DNA of 64,000 bases from Lautropia sp. Its GTDB lineage: Bacteria; Pseudomonadota; Gammaproteobacteria; Burkholderiales; Burkholderiaceae_E. The notes beneath the pieces are model-generated. The model worked only from the letters and a program-made list of their open reading frames with translations, did not search any database and was not told the DNA's origin. The stretch covers positions 37,533 to 101,532 of the forward strand of contig JAUMUG010000010.1 in the NCBI GenBank assembly GCA_030530775.1. The letters run 5' to 3'. Positions 18,431 to 28,978 of the stretch are shown one piece after another. The translations under genes and the position numbers were made by a program. Numbering within the stretch: position 1 is the first letter of the stretch; the number at the start of each line of letters is the position of its first letter.

Positions 18431-20635
18431 ATGTCGGCCTTGAGTTCAGTGCAGGGAAGCGCCGATTCCGGGTTGCCGGGGATCGTGGGAGGATCTCCGG
18501 TTGCGCGGCAGACCGCGTCGGCACCGGCCCGGTCGAGCAGCGCGACGACGCTTTCGCGTTCGCGCGTTCGTCCCACTCCGTTGCTGGGGCGGCTCAGTCT
18601 CAAACTGCAATCGATCATCCTGCTGGGGATGCTGACCATCACCGTTGCGGTGGCGCTCGCACTCAGCACGTATGAACGGCAGGTCGACCGGACGCTGGCA
18701 CTGCAGAACGAAGTGGTCGGTGACACGCTGCTGCACTCGCAACGACTGGCCAAGGCCGCCAGCCTGGCGGTGGATGGCAACGAAACCGCCTTTGGTCAGT
18801 TGCAGAGCAGCCAGTCCTATCTGAACGATGCCGTCAGCGCGCTGCAGAATGGCGGCGAGGTCGGGCGCCTGTCGATCCGGCCGCTCGATGGAAAGCTGGT
18901 GGACAACCTGGCACAGTTTCGCGATTTCTGGGAAGAGGTCTCGCCGTCGGTCAACGCCGTGATCGAACAGCAGACAGTGCTGACCCACTTCGCATCGCTG
19001 GTCGACGAAGTGGTACGCCTCGAGCGGATTCTGTCACGCACCCAGGAGGGGATTTTGAACAGCCTGCGTGATTCGCCCCAGAACATGCAGGAATTGCTGT
19101 TGATGACCCGTCTGAACAGTCAGGTGCGCACTATCGTCGGTGAGATTCTGCGGATGCGCGACAGCAGCGAATTCAACAGCCGCGATGCCGTCGTGCTGGC
19201 CAACGCCATCGAAGGCTTCGCACGCTGGCGTTCGGCCGCCATGCATGGCGACGCCGGGCGCGGCGCCGGGCCGTTGCGCAGTGCCGAAGCGCGCGACACC
19301 CTGCGCAGGAATGATGCGGTGGCCGAGCAGTTCGTTCGTCTGGCCCGGCAGGCCCAGCAGGCGCTGCCGGCGCTGGAGCATGCCCGCGCCGCCGGCATGG
19401 CGGTCTTCAACAAGAGCGATGAGCTGACGACCCTGGCCACTGAAATCCGGACGAGTATCGTCGATCGGCGCGGGCTGCAGTCGTCGGTGCAGTGGATGAT
19501 TCTGGGCTTTGCATCGGCGGCGGTGCTGTCCTTGCTGCTGTTGTGCAAGGCCTATTACGACGACTCGAAACTGCAGGCCGACCGCTCGATCGACAAGCGT
19601 CTGGAAGCCGAGCGCATGGAACAGGAGGCCAGCCGGATCAACGATCAGAACCAGGCTGCCATTCTTCGTCTGATGAACGAGTTGCAGGATGTCGCCGATG
19701 GTGACCTGACCGTTCAGGCGACGGTATCCGACGACATCACCGGGGCGATTGCCGACTCGATCAACTATACCGTCGAGGAGCTGCGCAGCCTGGTCGGCCG
19801 GATCAACCGCACCGCCGAGGCGGTGGCCGAAGCATCCGACAGCGCCCAGGTGACGGCTTCGCATCTGCAGGCCGTCAGCGAGCAGCAATCGCGTGAAATC
19901 CGCGAAACCGGTGAAGCGGTGCTGAACATGGCGGCGCAGATCAAACAGGTATCGGCTTCCGCATCGGAATCTGCCGAGGTGGCGCGTCAGTCGCTGTCGG
20001 CCGCCAGCCGGGGCAGGGACGCGGTGCAGAACGCCATCGCCGGCATGGGGGGAATACGCGAGCAGATTCAGGACACAGCCAAGCGCATCAAGCGTCTGGG
20101 CGAATCCAGTCAGGAGATCGGTGAGATCGTCGAACTGATTTCGAACATTACCGAACAGACCAATGTACTGGCGCTCAATGCTGCGATTCAGGCGGCATCG
20201 GCCGGCGAGGCGGGACGCGGTTTCACGGTGGTGGCCGAGGAGGTCCAGCGTCTGGCCGAACGCTCGGCGGAAGCGACACGGCAGATCTCGGCGCTGGTCA
20301 AGGCCATTCAGACCGATACCCACGACGCGGTGGCTGCCATGGAGCGCAGCACCCAGGGCGTGGTGCGCGGCGCCAAGTTGTCGGACGAGGCCGGTATGGC
20401 GCTGATCGGTATCGGTCAGGTATCTCAGGAACTGGCGGATCTGATCATGCGCATCTCCAAGACGACCGAGAACCAGGCGGCATCGGCTTCCTCGGTGGCA
20501 CAGAGCATTCAGCGGATTCTGTTGGTCAACAGTCAGACCAACGAAGGTACACAACAGACGGCGGGTTCCATTCTGCAGCTCTCCGAGCTGGCCAGGGAGC
20601 TGAAGAACTCGGTGGCCCGGTTCCGGGTGAACTGA
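18431..20635 (+). CDS. pilJ: Methyl-accepting chemotaxis-type receptor PilJ
   Basis: A 734-residue transmembrane receptor. It has an N-terminal Ser/Arg-rich cytoplasmic stretch, a first membrane helix at about residues 56-78 ([20 protein letters not shown]), a periplasmic helical domain to about 350, a second helix ([20 protein letters not shown]), then a HAMP-like segment and a signalling helix hairpin. The hairpin tip reads [24 protein letters not shown], the highly conserved contact site for CheW and kinase. No CheR- or CheB-like methylation genes are seen in this cluster, unlike Pseudomonas pilK/chpB. It starts 9 bases after pilI with a strong ribosome site. Confidence 0.94.
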   Translation: MSALSSVQGSADSGLPGIVGGSPVARQTASAPARSSSATTLSRSRVRPTPLLGRLSLKLQSIILLGMLTITVAVALALSTYERQVDRTLALQNEVVGDTLLHSQRLAKAASLAVDGNETAFGQLQSSQSYLNDAVSALQNGGEVGRLSIRPLDGKLVDNLAQFRDFWEEVSPSVNAVIEQQTVLTHFASLVDEVVRLERILSRTQEGILNSLRDSPQNMQELLLMTRLNSQVRTIVGEILRMRDSSEFNSRDAVVLANAIEGFARWRSAAMHGDAGRGAGPLRSAEARDTLRRNDAVAEQFVRLARQAQQALPALEHARAAGMAVFNKSDELTTLATEIRTSIVDRRGLQSSVQWMILGFASAAVLSLLLLCKAYYDDSKLQADRSIDKRLEAERMEQEASRINDQNQAAILRLMNELQDVADGDLTVQATVSDDITGAIADSINYTVEELRSLVGRINRTAEAVAEASDSAQVTASHLQAVSEQQSREIRETGEAVLNMAAQIKQVSASASESAEVARQSLSAASRGRDAVQNAIAGMGGIREQIQDTAKRIKRLGESSQEIGEIVELISNITEQTNVLALNAAIQAASAGEAGRGFTVVAEEVQRLAERSAEATRQISALVKAIQTDTHDAVAAMERSTQGVVRGAKLSDEAGMALIGIGQVSQELADLIMRISKTTENQAASASSVAQSIQRILLVNSQTNEGTQQTAGSILQLSELARELKNSVARFRVN

Positions 20636-20706
20636 GGATGGCATGGCTGCACCGGCATCCCATGGGAATGGCCGGTGCATCTCGATTTGAACGAAGAGGC
20701 TGATCG

Positions 20707-23700
20707 GTGGAAAACAGCAATAGTGTGGACTTGATGACCCTGTCCTGGTGCGTGCCGGAGATTCGCGAATCTCTGCAGCGCGTGGCCGCTGCGCTCGATG
20801 AACAGCTGGCGGCGCCGAAGGGTGGAACCGAAGCGATCAAGCGGGCACGCCTGCATCTTCATCAAACACATGGTGCTCTGCAGGTGGCTGGTGTGGCCGG
20901 GGTGGCGGTGCTCACCCAGGAAGCCGAACTGGTGCTGGAAGCCTTCGAGTCCGGGGAACTGGCGCTGGACGAGCAGGCGGTGGGTACGGTCAAGTGGGTG
21001 ATGCGTGCCATCATCGAGTATCTGGAGGATTTGCGGCAGAATGGCATCATGGTGCCGGTGCTGGTGCTGTTTCCCTACTACCGGGATCTGGTGGCGCTGC
21101 GCAAGGTGACCGCCCCCGATCCGACGGCACTTTTCGAAGTCGATCTCGATCGTGCACTGCCGGCTTCGGTGCGTAACAATGTTTCCAGAAGTCCGGATCG
21201 TGACGAACGGGCCCGTTCAGCCTGCCGGGGTTTCGAGCGTGCCTTGCCGGCACTGATCCGCGGCGAGAATGCCGCCACCGCGATCGAGGCACTGCATGAG
21301 GCCATGAGCCGGCTGGTGCGCACACAGCCGCATGAGGACGCACGGCTGTTCTACTGGCTGTCGCTGGCGCTGCTGGACGGCATGAAGGAAGGTGCGCTGC
21401 CGGTCGATCTGGGCAGTCGTCGTGCCGTCGGACGTATCAACATCATGAATCGGCACCTGTTCTCACAACATGCGCAGGTGCCCTCGCAGTTCATCAAGGA
21501 ACTGCTGCTGTTGTTGGCCAAGGCTGGGCCTGGCTCGGCGATGGTCGAGGAAGTGCGCCGGCATTTCCATCTGAAGACGACGGTACCGGCCGAATACGAG
21601 CGTCCACGCTATGGGCTGGCCGACCCCGAGACGTTGAAAGTGGCGCGCGAAGCACTGGCCCAGGTACGTCGTTCATGGGAAAAGATCGCCAGCGGTACCC
21701 GGCAGGAGGAGGCCGTGTTCGCCGAGACCATGACGGTTCTGAACCAGGCGCTGGGCACGACCCATTACAAGGGTCTGACCATGCTGGGTAAGACGCTGGC
21801 CACCATGCCGGCTGCCTACGCCGACCAGACGCCGGAGCAGGCGGAGCTGCTGGCCATCGAAGTGGCGACGGCGGTGCTGTTCATGGAAGAGGCGCTGTCC
21901 GGTGCACTGCGTTCCGACCCTTCCTGTGACGAGCGTAGCGAGGAACTGGCCGAACGCATCAATTTGCTGCTCAGCCACCCCGAGCGCTTCGATCCGACCC
22001 CGTTGTCATGGTTGGTCACGCTGTCGATCCGCGCCACCGACCGGATGACTCAGGCCGCCTTCGTATCCGAGCTCAAGCACAACCTGACCAGCTGTGAACA
22101 GGCGCTGGACGACTATTTCCGCGATTCGACCGCCGTCAGCCGTCTCGAAGGCATCGAACCGCTGCTGGCCGAGACCACCGCCGTGTTGCGGGTACTGGAG
22201 TATCGCGAAGCGGTTGCCGCCTGTGACGCCATCCAGCGTCAGGTCAGTGATCTGCTGGAAGCGCGCACCGACCTGACCGAACAGAGCAGCGCCCGTCTGG
22301 CCGATGGCCTCAGTGCGTTGGGCTTCTTCGTCGAATCGTTGTTGCAGCCGGGCAATCGTGCACGGCGCTTCCGTTTCGATGTCGAGCTCGGCATGCTGTT
22401 CGAGGACGAAAGTGTGCCGCTGGAGATGCCGGAACAGGACGAGGGGGCTGGACAGGTTTCCATGGCCACCGGGCAGCATGCAACCGATGTGCAGCCTGCC
22501 GCCGACGTGAGCGCAGCGCATGAATCAGCTGCACGGCAGCCGGCCGAGGGGCAGGAGCAGAGCGCGGCGGATGCCGAGGCAGCAGCGATGCAGCCGGTGA
22601 CGGAATCCGCCGCATCGACCGAAGTCGAGCCGGAGGACGAGCCGCTGTCGCCCGACGAAGCGGAACTGCACGAGATTTTCATGATGGAAGCCGAAGAGGT
22701 GCTGGGCGCCATCGACGAGAATCTGCGTATCGTGCGCAAGGCGCCCGAGGACCGCGAAGCCATGACCACGATCCGTCGTGCCTTCCACACGCTGAAGGGC
22801 TCCAGCCGGATGGTGGGGCTGGATGCCTTTGGCGAAGCGGCCTGGTCCTTCGAACAGATGCTGAACCACTGGCTGGCCGAGGATGCCGACGGCACCACCG
22901 CGTTGTTCGAACTGATTGCCGATGGCGCGACCTTCTTCGGCCAGTGGCGCGAGCAGATGCAGAGCCGGCCGCGTGCCGTGCTGGATGCATCGGCGCTGAT
23001 GGCACGCTGTGCCGCCTTTCCGAATGAGCCGGCCGCCGGCGTGGCGGCAGCGGTGGCCAGTGTGGCCGCTCCTGTCCAGGCAGCCGGGGCTGGTGTCGCG
23101 GTTGCCATCGGCGTTGGCACAGCCGCTGCGACTTCTGCTGCCGAAACCGGTGCGGGTGCCGCATCCGAACGCTTCGATGTCCACCGACCGTCGACTCCGG
23201 AGGATGCAGACCACCAAGATCCCGCCGTGCGGCATGAGGATTCGACTCCTGCAGAACACGTTGAGCAGGTCACGGCCGATGACTTCATGGCCGTGAGCGG
23301 CATGGATGGCATGGTTCTGGAAGATGGCGGCGCCGACGAGTGGGCCACGCTCACGATGTCCGACGTCCATGGGCTCGGCAGTGGAGGTTTCGGAAACACT
23401 GGACTGGGTGTCGGCGGCTTCGGCAACGACGGTTACGGTGCCGGCGATAACGAAATCTTCGACAAGAATGAATTTGCCGTCAAAAAATCGGATGACGAAT
23501 CGCCGGAAGAGGATCGATTTGATGCGGATGCTCTGAGCCTCGATGGTCTGCGTCCCGATGTGGCGCAGGAAAACGTGTTGCTCGAGCGGCCATCGAGCGG
23601 GGATGCGGGTGGATTGCGTCTGGACGCCGGCTGGACGGACCTCGTGGAGGGATCGGAGGCCGAAGAACTGCCGGTGGATTCGCCGGCCGCCGAATCATTG

Positions 23701-26700
23701 GCCGAACTGGATCGACTGACGCTGAACCTAGTGCAGAGTGCCGGCATGGATGCGATGCTGTCGGCCGACGAAGCCGGAGAAGAGGCCGAAACCGATGGGG
23801 CTGGGACGGGTGATGCACTGTCGGCCAAGTACGAAACCGCTCCGGTCGATGGTAGCCTGGCGGCCGGTGACTTCGGGTCCGACGACACCTTCCCGAGCAG
23901 TGGGGCGATCGACGGCGACGAGTTCGACGAACGCGGACCCGGTGGCGGATCGGATGCATCACTGATGGCCGTCGATGAGATGAACGACCGCTCGATCGAT
24001 GACGCTTTCGTGCTGTCGGATGCCGATGATCAGAGTGACGAAGACATCCCGCTGCTGGATATCTCGATGTCGGTGCCGACACCGGAAGAAGCGGTTTCGG
24101 CATCCGCCCAGCCGGCCGGGACCCTGGTTCAGGATCTGCTGGGTGACGGGTCGACATCGGCCGCCGGTGAAGGTATCCAGTCGGTCGGGGCGGCCGACCA
24201 GGCGGCAGAGCCGATGCCGACGATACAAGCGTCCGTGCCGCGGGACGGTGTACCGGCGGAATTTGCCGAGCCACAGGACGCTGCCGTGCCGGCGCTGCTC
24301 ATGCCCGAGCCACAACCCGTGGCGGAGGCCGACGGGCAGGTGCGCATCGGCGACCGTCTGGTGGATGCGGAGCTGTTCGAGATCTTCAATGCGGAAGCCG
24401 TGCAGGTGAGGACGCGCCTGAACGACGACTGGCACGCCTGGCACTCGTCCGAAGCACTGCGTGCGCCGGAATCGCTGGTGCGCGCACTGCACACGCTGGT
24501 CGGAACCACCCGCCATGTCGGGCTGATCCAGGTGCGCAGCATTGCCGAGTCACTGGAGAAACTGCTGATCAAGCAGCGTGAAACCGCCTGTCAGTTGCCA
24601 GATGGCGTGAAAGCCAGTATGCAGGCCGCACTGGGCGTGGTCGACCGGATGTTGGCGGAATTTGCTTCACGTACCGAGCCCGAGGCCGACCCGGCCACCG
24701 CGACCCGCATGGCATCGCTTCTCGCCGATTGGGACACCCAGATCGCCGGGGAAGGCGACAAAGCCGACAGCAAGGCCGCGACACCCGCGGAAGTGCGTGG
24801 TGAGGCGCTGCTGAAGAAAGCGGCCGAAGTGCTGGGGGCCGCCCGGCGCGAAACCGAGGAAAAGAAAGATCCGCTGGCCGGTCTGGTCGATGAGATCGAC
24901 GCCGATCTGGGGCCGGTCTTTTTCGAGGAGGCCGAGGAACTGATGCCGCAGGTGGACAACCATCTGCGCGAATGGCGTGAGCGCCCGGGCGATGGCGCGA
25001 TGCCGGCTGCATTGATGCGCCTGTTCCACACCATCAAGGGCAGTGCCCGGATGGCCGGTGCCATGCGCTTCGGTCAGATGATCCACGAACTGGAAACCCA
25101 GGTCGAAGACGCACTGGCCCAACCGCCGGTGCAGGAATCGGTGATCGAGGCCGTGCTGGCCGGATACGATCAGGCGGTGTCGGCCTATGAGATGATGTTG
25201 CATCCCGAACTGGCCTGCCAGCAGGAGACCACGCCGAGTGAGGCTTCGCCGGCTCCCACGCCGGCGCCGATGCCGCAGGCCGTGACGGCACCTGCCGCGC
25301 AGCAGATGCCGACCGAACCCGTTGCAGTGCAAGCGTCCGAAAGCAGCACGGCATCAGCGCCGTGCCCCAATCAACCGGCGACGACGCCCGCACCGATGGC
25401 CGAAGCGATGGTGGCTGGCGCCACCACCACCCCAGCCGCGGGGGCTCAGCATGTGATTCGGGTGCGCGCCGACCTGCTCGACCGGATGGTGGCCGAGGCC
25501 GGCGAGGTGGCGATTGCCCGCGCCCGTCTGGACAGTGAGATGAGTCTGATCCGTCAGGCCATCAACGAGCTGACCGAGAACGTCAACCGTCTGCGTCAAC
25601 AGCTGCGCGAAATCGAGATTCAGGCCGACAACCAGATTCAGGCCAAGATCGCACACTCGAACGAGACCGATACCGATTTCGATCCGCTGGAGTTCGACCG
25701 TTATACCCGCTTCCAGGAAGTGACGCGGATGCTGGCCGAATCGGTCAACGACGTATCGACCGTGCAGCAAAATGCGCTGCGCGCCGTCGATGCCGCCATG
25801 CAGGATCTGGCTCGTCAGGGGCAGGTCAGCCGCAGTCTCCAGCAGAGCCTGATGCGGGTGCGGATGGTGCAGTTCTCGACCATCAACGATCGCCTGTACC
25901 GGGTGGTGCGCCAGGCCGGCAAGGACACCGACAAGCGCGTCATGCTGGAGATCAAGGGCGGTCAGGCCGAGATCGACCGCAACGTACTGGACCGGATGGC
26001 CGGCCCGATCGAGCATATCCTGCGCAATTCGGTGGCTCACGGTATCGAAGAGCGTGATGTGCGCAGCAAGACCGGCAAGCCCGACACCGGTGAAGTGACC
26101 ATCGAGGTCAGTCAGGATGGCAACGAAGTCATCATGCGCTTCCTCGATGACGGTCAGGGACTCGATTACCCGAAGATCGAAGCGCGGGCCCGTGAGCGCG
26201 GTCTGATTGCTCCGGACCATGTGCCTTCGCAGCGTGAATTGGCCCAGTTGATCTTTGCGCCGGGCTTTTCGACTGCCAAGCAGGTGACGGCGCTCGCCGG
26301 CCGTGGCGTCGGTATGGATGTGGTGCGTGCCGAAGTGGCGGGTCTGGGGGGGCGTATCGATCTGGATTCCACACCGGGCAAGGGCAGCTGCGTGACCGTG
26401 CACCTGCCGGTGTCGCTGGCCGTCACCCAGGTGGTCCTGCTGGAAATCGAAGGCGGTAAGTTCGCCGTGCAGAGTGCACTGGTCGAGCAGATTCTGCAAA
26501 TGCGTCCCGAGGCGTTGACCGAAGCCTACCGTACCCAGCGTGTCGACATCGGTGGCGAGAAGGTGCCGTTCTACTTCCTGGGCAGTTTGCTGGAAATGTC
26601 GGGCAGCCGGCCGGCCGCCCAACGGATCGCACCGGTGGTGTTGCTGCGGGCCGGTGCCACCCGGATTGCGCTGCACGTCGATACCGTGGTGCCGAACCAG

Positions 26701-27273
26701 GAAGTGGTGATCAAGCACATCGGTCCGCAGCTGGCCCGTCTGGCCGGTGTGGCGGGCGCCACCGTGCTGGGCAATGGCGACATCGTCCTGATCCTGAACC
26801 CGGTACAGCTGGCCATGGCCCGTGTGGCCGGTCAGGCGGGCAAGGTGAATGCCACCACCTTCAGCGCCAGTGAACTGCAGACGGCTGCCACTGTGATGGT
26901 GGTGGACGACTCGGTTACGGTGCGCAAGGTGACCCAGCGCCTTCTGGTGCGTGAAGGCTACAATGTGCTGCTGGCCAAGGACGGCGTCGATGCACTGCGC
27001 CAGCTGCAGGATGGTGTGCCGGACGTTATGCTGGTCGATATCGAGATGCCTCGCATGGACGGCTTCGATCTGACCAAGAATATCCGCGCCAGCGCCGAGT
27101 ACCAGCACATCCCGATCATCATGATCACCTCACGCACCGCCGACAAGCATCGTAATCATGCCTTGTCGCTGGGGGTCGATGTCTTCCTCGGCAAGCCGTA
27201 CTCCGAAGACGAATTGCTGCGGCAGGTGAAGAGCTTCGCGGCACAGCGGGCGGGGAGTGTGATGGCTTCCTGA
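20707..27273 (+). CDS. chpA: Hybrid histidine kinase ChpA/PilL of the type IV pilus chemosensory system
   Basis: A 2188-residue multidomain CheA-type kinase with a GTG start. The N-terminal ~550 residues are the PilL/ChpA helical region. A canonical Hpt domain has H694 in FHTLKGSSRMVG. A long acidic, low-complexity spacer (about 790-1220) follows. Next come a degenerate Hpt with H1262 in LHTLVGTTRHVG and a canonical Hpt with H1441 in FHTIKGSARMAG. After a Pro/Ala-rich linker come the dimerisation region (about 1580-1720), an HATPase domain with N-box HILRNSVAHGIE near 1774 and GRGVGMDVVR, a CheW-like domain (about 1900-2030) and a receiver with D2111 in LVDIEMPRMDGF. It should phosphorylate PilG and PilH and so control twitching or DNA-uptake pili. 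Confidence 0.95.
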   Translation: MENSNSVDLMTLSWCVPEIRESLQRVAAALDEQLAAPKGGTEAIKRARLHLHQTHGALQVAGVAGVAVLTQEAELVLEAFESGELALDEQAVGTVKWVMRAIIEYLEDLRQNGIMVPVLVLFPYYRDLVALRKVTAPDPTALFEVDLDRALPASVRNNVSRSPDRDERARSACRGFERALPALIRGENAATAIEALHEAMSRLVRTQPHEDARLFYWLSLALLDGMKEGALPVDLGSRRAVGRINIMNRHLFSQHAQVPSQFIKELLLLLAKAGPGSAMVEEVRRHFHLKTTVPAEYERPRYGLADPETLKVAREALAQVRRSWEKIASGTRQEEAVFAETMTVLNQALGTTHYKGLTMLGKTLATMPAAYADQTPEQAELLAIEVATAVLFMEEALSGALRSDPSCDERSEELAERINLLLSHPERFDPTPLSWLVTLSIRATDRMTQAAFVSELKHNLTSCEQALDDYFRDSTAVSRLEGIEPLLAETTAVLRVLEYREAVAACDAIQRQVSDLLEARTDLTEQSSARLADGLSALGFFVESLLQPGNRARRFRFDVELGMLFEDESVPLEMPEQDEGAGQVSMATGQHATDVQPAADVSAAHESAARQPAEGQEQSAADAEAAAMQPVTESAASTEVEPEDEPLSPDEAELHEIFMMEAEEVLGAIDENLRIVRKAPEDREAMTTIRRAFHTLKGSSRMVGLDAFGEAAWSFEQMLNHWLAEDADGTTALFELIADGATFFGQWREQMQSRPRAVLDASALMARCAAFPNEPAAGVAAAVASVAAPVQAAGAGVAVAIGVGTAAATSAAETGAGAASERFDVHRPSTPEDADHQDPAVRHEDSTPAEHVEQVTADDFMAVSGMDGMVLEDGGADEWATLTMSDVHGLGSGGFGNTGLGVGGFGNDGYGAGDNEIFDKNEFAVKKSDDESPEEDRFDADALSLDGLRPDVAQENVLLERPSSGDAGGLRLDAGWTDLVEGSEAEELPVDSPAAESLAELDRLTLNLVQSAGMDAMLSADEAGEEAETDGAGTGDALSAKYETAPVDGSLAAGDFGSDDTFPSSGAIDGDEFDERGPGGGSDASLMAVDEMNDRSIDDAFVLSDADDQSDEDIPLLDISMSVPTPEEAVSASAQPAGTLVQDLLGDGSTSAAGEGIQSVGAADQAAEPMPTIQASVPRDGVPAEFAEPQDAAVPALLMPEPQPVAEADGQVRIGDRLVDAELFEIFNAEAVQVRTRLNDDWHAWHSSEALRAPESLVRALHTLVGTTRHVGLIQVRSIAESLEKLLIKQRETACQLPDGVKASMQAALGVVDRMLAEFASRTEPEADPATATRMASLLADWDTQIAGEGDKADSKAATPAEVRGEALLKKAAEVLGAARRETEEKKDPLAGLVDEIDADLGPVFFEEAEELMPQVDNHLREWRERPGDGAMPAALMRLFHTIKGSARMAGAMRFGQMIHELETQVEDALAQPPVQESVIEAVLAGYDQAVSAYEMMLHPELACQQETTPSEASPAPTPAPMPQAVTAPAAQQMPTEPVAVQASESSTASAPCPNQPATTPAPMAEAMVAGATTTPAAGAQHVIRVRADLLDRMVAEAGEVAIARARLDSEMSLIRQAINELTENVNRLRQQLREIEIQADNQIQAKIAHSNETDTDFDPLEFDRYTRFQEVTRMLAESVNDVSTVQQNALRAVDAAMQDLARQGQVSRSLQQSLMRVRMVQFSTINDRLYRVVRQAGKDTDKRVMLEIKGGQAEIDRNVLDRMAGPIEHILRNSVAHGIEERDVRSKTGKPDTGEVTIEVSQDGNEVIMRFLDDGQGLDYPKIEARARERGLIAPDHVPSQRELAQLIFAPGFSTAKQVTALAGRGVGMDVVRAEVAGLGGRIDLDSTPGKGSCVTVHLPVSLAVTQVVLLEIEGGKFAVQSALVEQILQMRPEALTEAYRTQRVDIGGEKVPFYFLGSLLEMSGSRPAAQRIAPVVLLRAGATRIALHVDTVVPNQEVVIKHIGPQLARLAGVAGATVLGNGDIVLILNPVQLAMARVAGQAGKVNATTFSASELQTAATVMVVDDSVTVRKVTQRLLVREGYNVLLAKDGVDALRQLQDGVPDVMLVDIEMPRMDGFDLTKNIRASAEYQHIPIIMITSRTADKHRNHALSLGVDVFLGKPYSEDELLRQVKSFAAQRAGSVMAS

Positions 27274-27317
27274 TGCCTGAGGACACCTCGGGTGCTTCCG
27301 ATTGAGCTCGCCGGGGG

Positions 27318-27377
27318 CGGGGCAGCCAAAGCAGCGCCATTCGATCCTTGGATCGCTAAGCTGCATTGGCTGCCCCG
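27318..27377 (+). terminator. Large hairpin terminator of the pil-chp operon
   Basis: CGGGGCAGCCAA (27318-27329) pairs with TTGGCTGCCCCG (27366-27377). Inside it, GCAGC (27331-27335) pairs with GCTGC (27360-27364) and CGATCC (27342-27347) with GGATCG (27350-27355), which makes one long three-part stem. A short T run (cttttg) follows at about 27384. It lies between convergent genes and could work in both directions. Confidence 0.7.
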
Positions 27378-27566
27378 CTCCGGCTTTTGCTGCAGGGAAG
27401 GCTATGGCGTCGGGTGAAGAGCTGCTTGAGGGGGGCTGCTTGGGAGAACAGAACCAATATGCAACCATCCTGGTTCCATGGTGAATACCTTACATGCCCA
27501 CGACGCTGACCTTGAACCGAGAACGGATCAGATCCAGGCTGATACCAGCCTGATCCGCCCGACGGT

Positions 27567-28730
27567 TCAATCCCAGTACGCCATGCCGGTCTCGCCTTCG
27601 TAGACCGAACGGTCTTCGACGAGGGTGACGTTGACCGGATTCAGCTTGCCGCCGGCTTTCCAGTCCTTCGGCACACTCCAGATCATGCACTGCAGGCGCT
27701 TGATGTGCGTGATGTTGGTGTTCCAGCACATGCGGGCCTCCTGGGCGTTACCGCCCTGCAGGACCATCAGTTGTTCGGACTGCTCGCCATTGTTCCACTG
27801 CTTGAGTATGCCGAATGGCACCACTTCGTTCAGCTTGACGCGGTAGGGGCTATCGACGGTCAGCTGGGTCTCGAAGCGTTGTGACGTGATGGTGGGTGTA
27901 TGAGACATGGCGACCGATGAGATTTTCATGTCGTTGCCCAGCAGCACGTCGTCTGCGGTGATGCTGACGGGCACTTCCATGCGAAACATGTTGAAGGGGC
28001 GTGGCGGCGTGTAGAACTTGGCAAACACCGAGTTGCTGATCGAGAAGGTGTGCTCGCCGGGTTTCACGGGTTCATAGTTTTTGCCGTTGCAACCGAAGCC
28101 GTGGCGGAAACCGACGATGACGTAATCGGGGTCTATCTTGTAGTTGCCCAGGCTGGTTTCGGCAAAGAAGTTGACCATGCCATCGGACCCCTTCGAGCCA
28201 TCGGGGCCGGTGGCCGGCTGAAGGCCATCGTGACCGCAGGGTTTCTGCTCCAGCATGGCGAGGAACACGTCACCCCGGATGCCCTGGGTGGAGATGGGGG
28301 ACACTTCTGCCGGGGTGGCTGGCGTGGCAGGCGCGGGTTGCTCGGGTGTAGCCGAGCCAGGTTGGGCAGGTGTCGGTTCAGGCTGCGTGGGTGTCGGTGC
28401 GGGTGTCGGTGCAGGCGTGGAGGCGCTTGCGTCGCTGTTGCTGCTGGAGTCTACGCCGTTACCGTTGTTGCTGGCGCCGCCCGAGCCGGCACCCGCCGCG
28501 TTGGCTTCACCGCCGTTGCTTCCCTGACCTGCGCCGGCACCGGCTGCACTACCGGCCACGGCGGCACTGCTGGCATCGATGTTCACATAGACGGTATCGT
28601 AGGCGCCCGGGGCCGTGGGGCTGCTGGAGACGGCCCGCTCACTGCCACCATCGCCACCGCCGCCACAGGCGGTGAGCAGCAGGGTCAGGGCCGCTGCGGT
28701 CATCGGGGTGCGAATGTACTGAATACTCAT
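27567..28730 (-). CDS. Predicted lipoprotein with low-complexity linker, function unknown
   Basis: I do not recognise the family. The N-terminus is a lipoprotein signal: hydrophobic AALTLLLTAC with the lipobox Cys around residue 22, followed by GGGGDGG, so it is probably anchored to the outer membrane. Residues ~35-145 are low complexity: first Gly/Ala/Asn/Ser rich, then a Pro/Thr/Ala stretch with PTPAPTPT-like repeats. The C-terminal ~240 residues look like a folded, beta-rich secreted domain with four or more cysteines (KPCGHDG, FGCNGKNY, ARMCWNTN, LQCMIW), which could form disulfides. A single gene, convergent with chpA and divergent from ruvX. A surface or adhesion role is possible but not shown. 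Confidence 0.8.
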   Translation of the reverse strand: MSIQYIRTPMTAAALTLLLTACGGGGDGGSERAVSSSPTAPGAYDTVYVNIDASSAAVAGSAAGAGAGQGSNGGEANAAGAGSGGASNNGNGVDSSSNSDASASTPAPTPAPTPTQPEPTPAQPGSATPEQPAPATPATPAEVSPISTQGIRGDVFLAMLEQKPCGHDGLQPATGPDGSKGSDGMVNFFAETSLGNYKIDPDYVIVGFRHGFGCNGKNYEPVKPGEHTFSISNSVFAKFYTPPRPFNMFRMEVPVSITADDVLLGNDMKISSVAMSHTPTITSQRFETQLTVDSPYRVKLNEVVPFGILKQWNNGEQSEQLMVLQGGNAQEARMCWNTNITHIKRLQCMIWSVPKDWKAGGKLNPVNVTLVEDRSVYEGETGMAYWD

Positions 28731-28978
28731 GGAGGAACTCTCGGGATCATGATGGGAGGCCGAGAATTCTAGGGGCGATTTTCCTGTCTGACCGTCTATG
28801 TTGTTTTATTTGCCCGCTGATCGGTTCCCCGTTGCAACGGAGGGGCTGGAGGATGGGGGGGAGGGCAGGATGGCCGAGGGGCCGGCGGCTGTTCGATGGG
28901 CACGATCGGGTCGCTGCGAGCGATACAATCCCTTCGGTGCCGGTGATACCGCCGCCGGATCCGTTTCTGCCCCATCCC

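Noticed and set aside
25354..27108. 584-codon minus-strand open frame opposite chpA
   Set aside because: It mirrors the conserved kinase domain on the plus strand; high third-position GC keeps the reverse frame open. There is no ribosome site and no domain.
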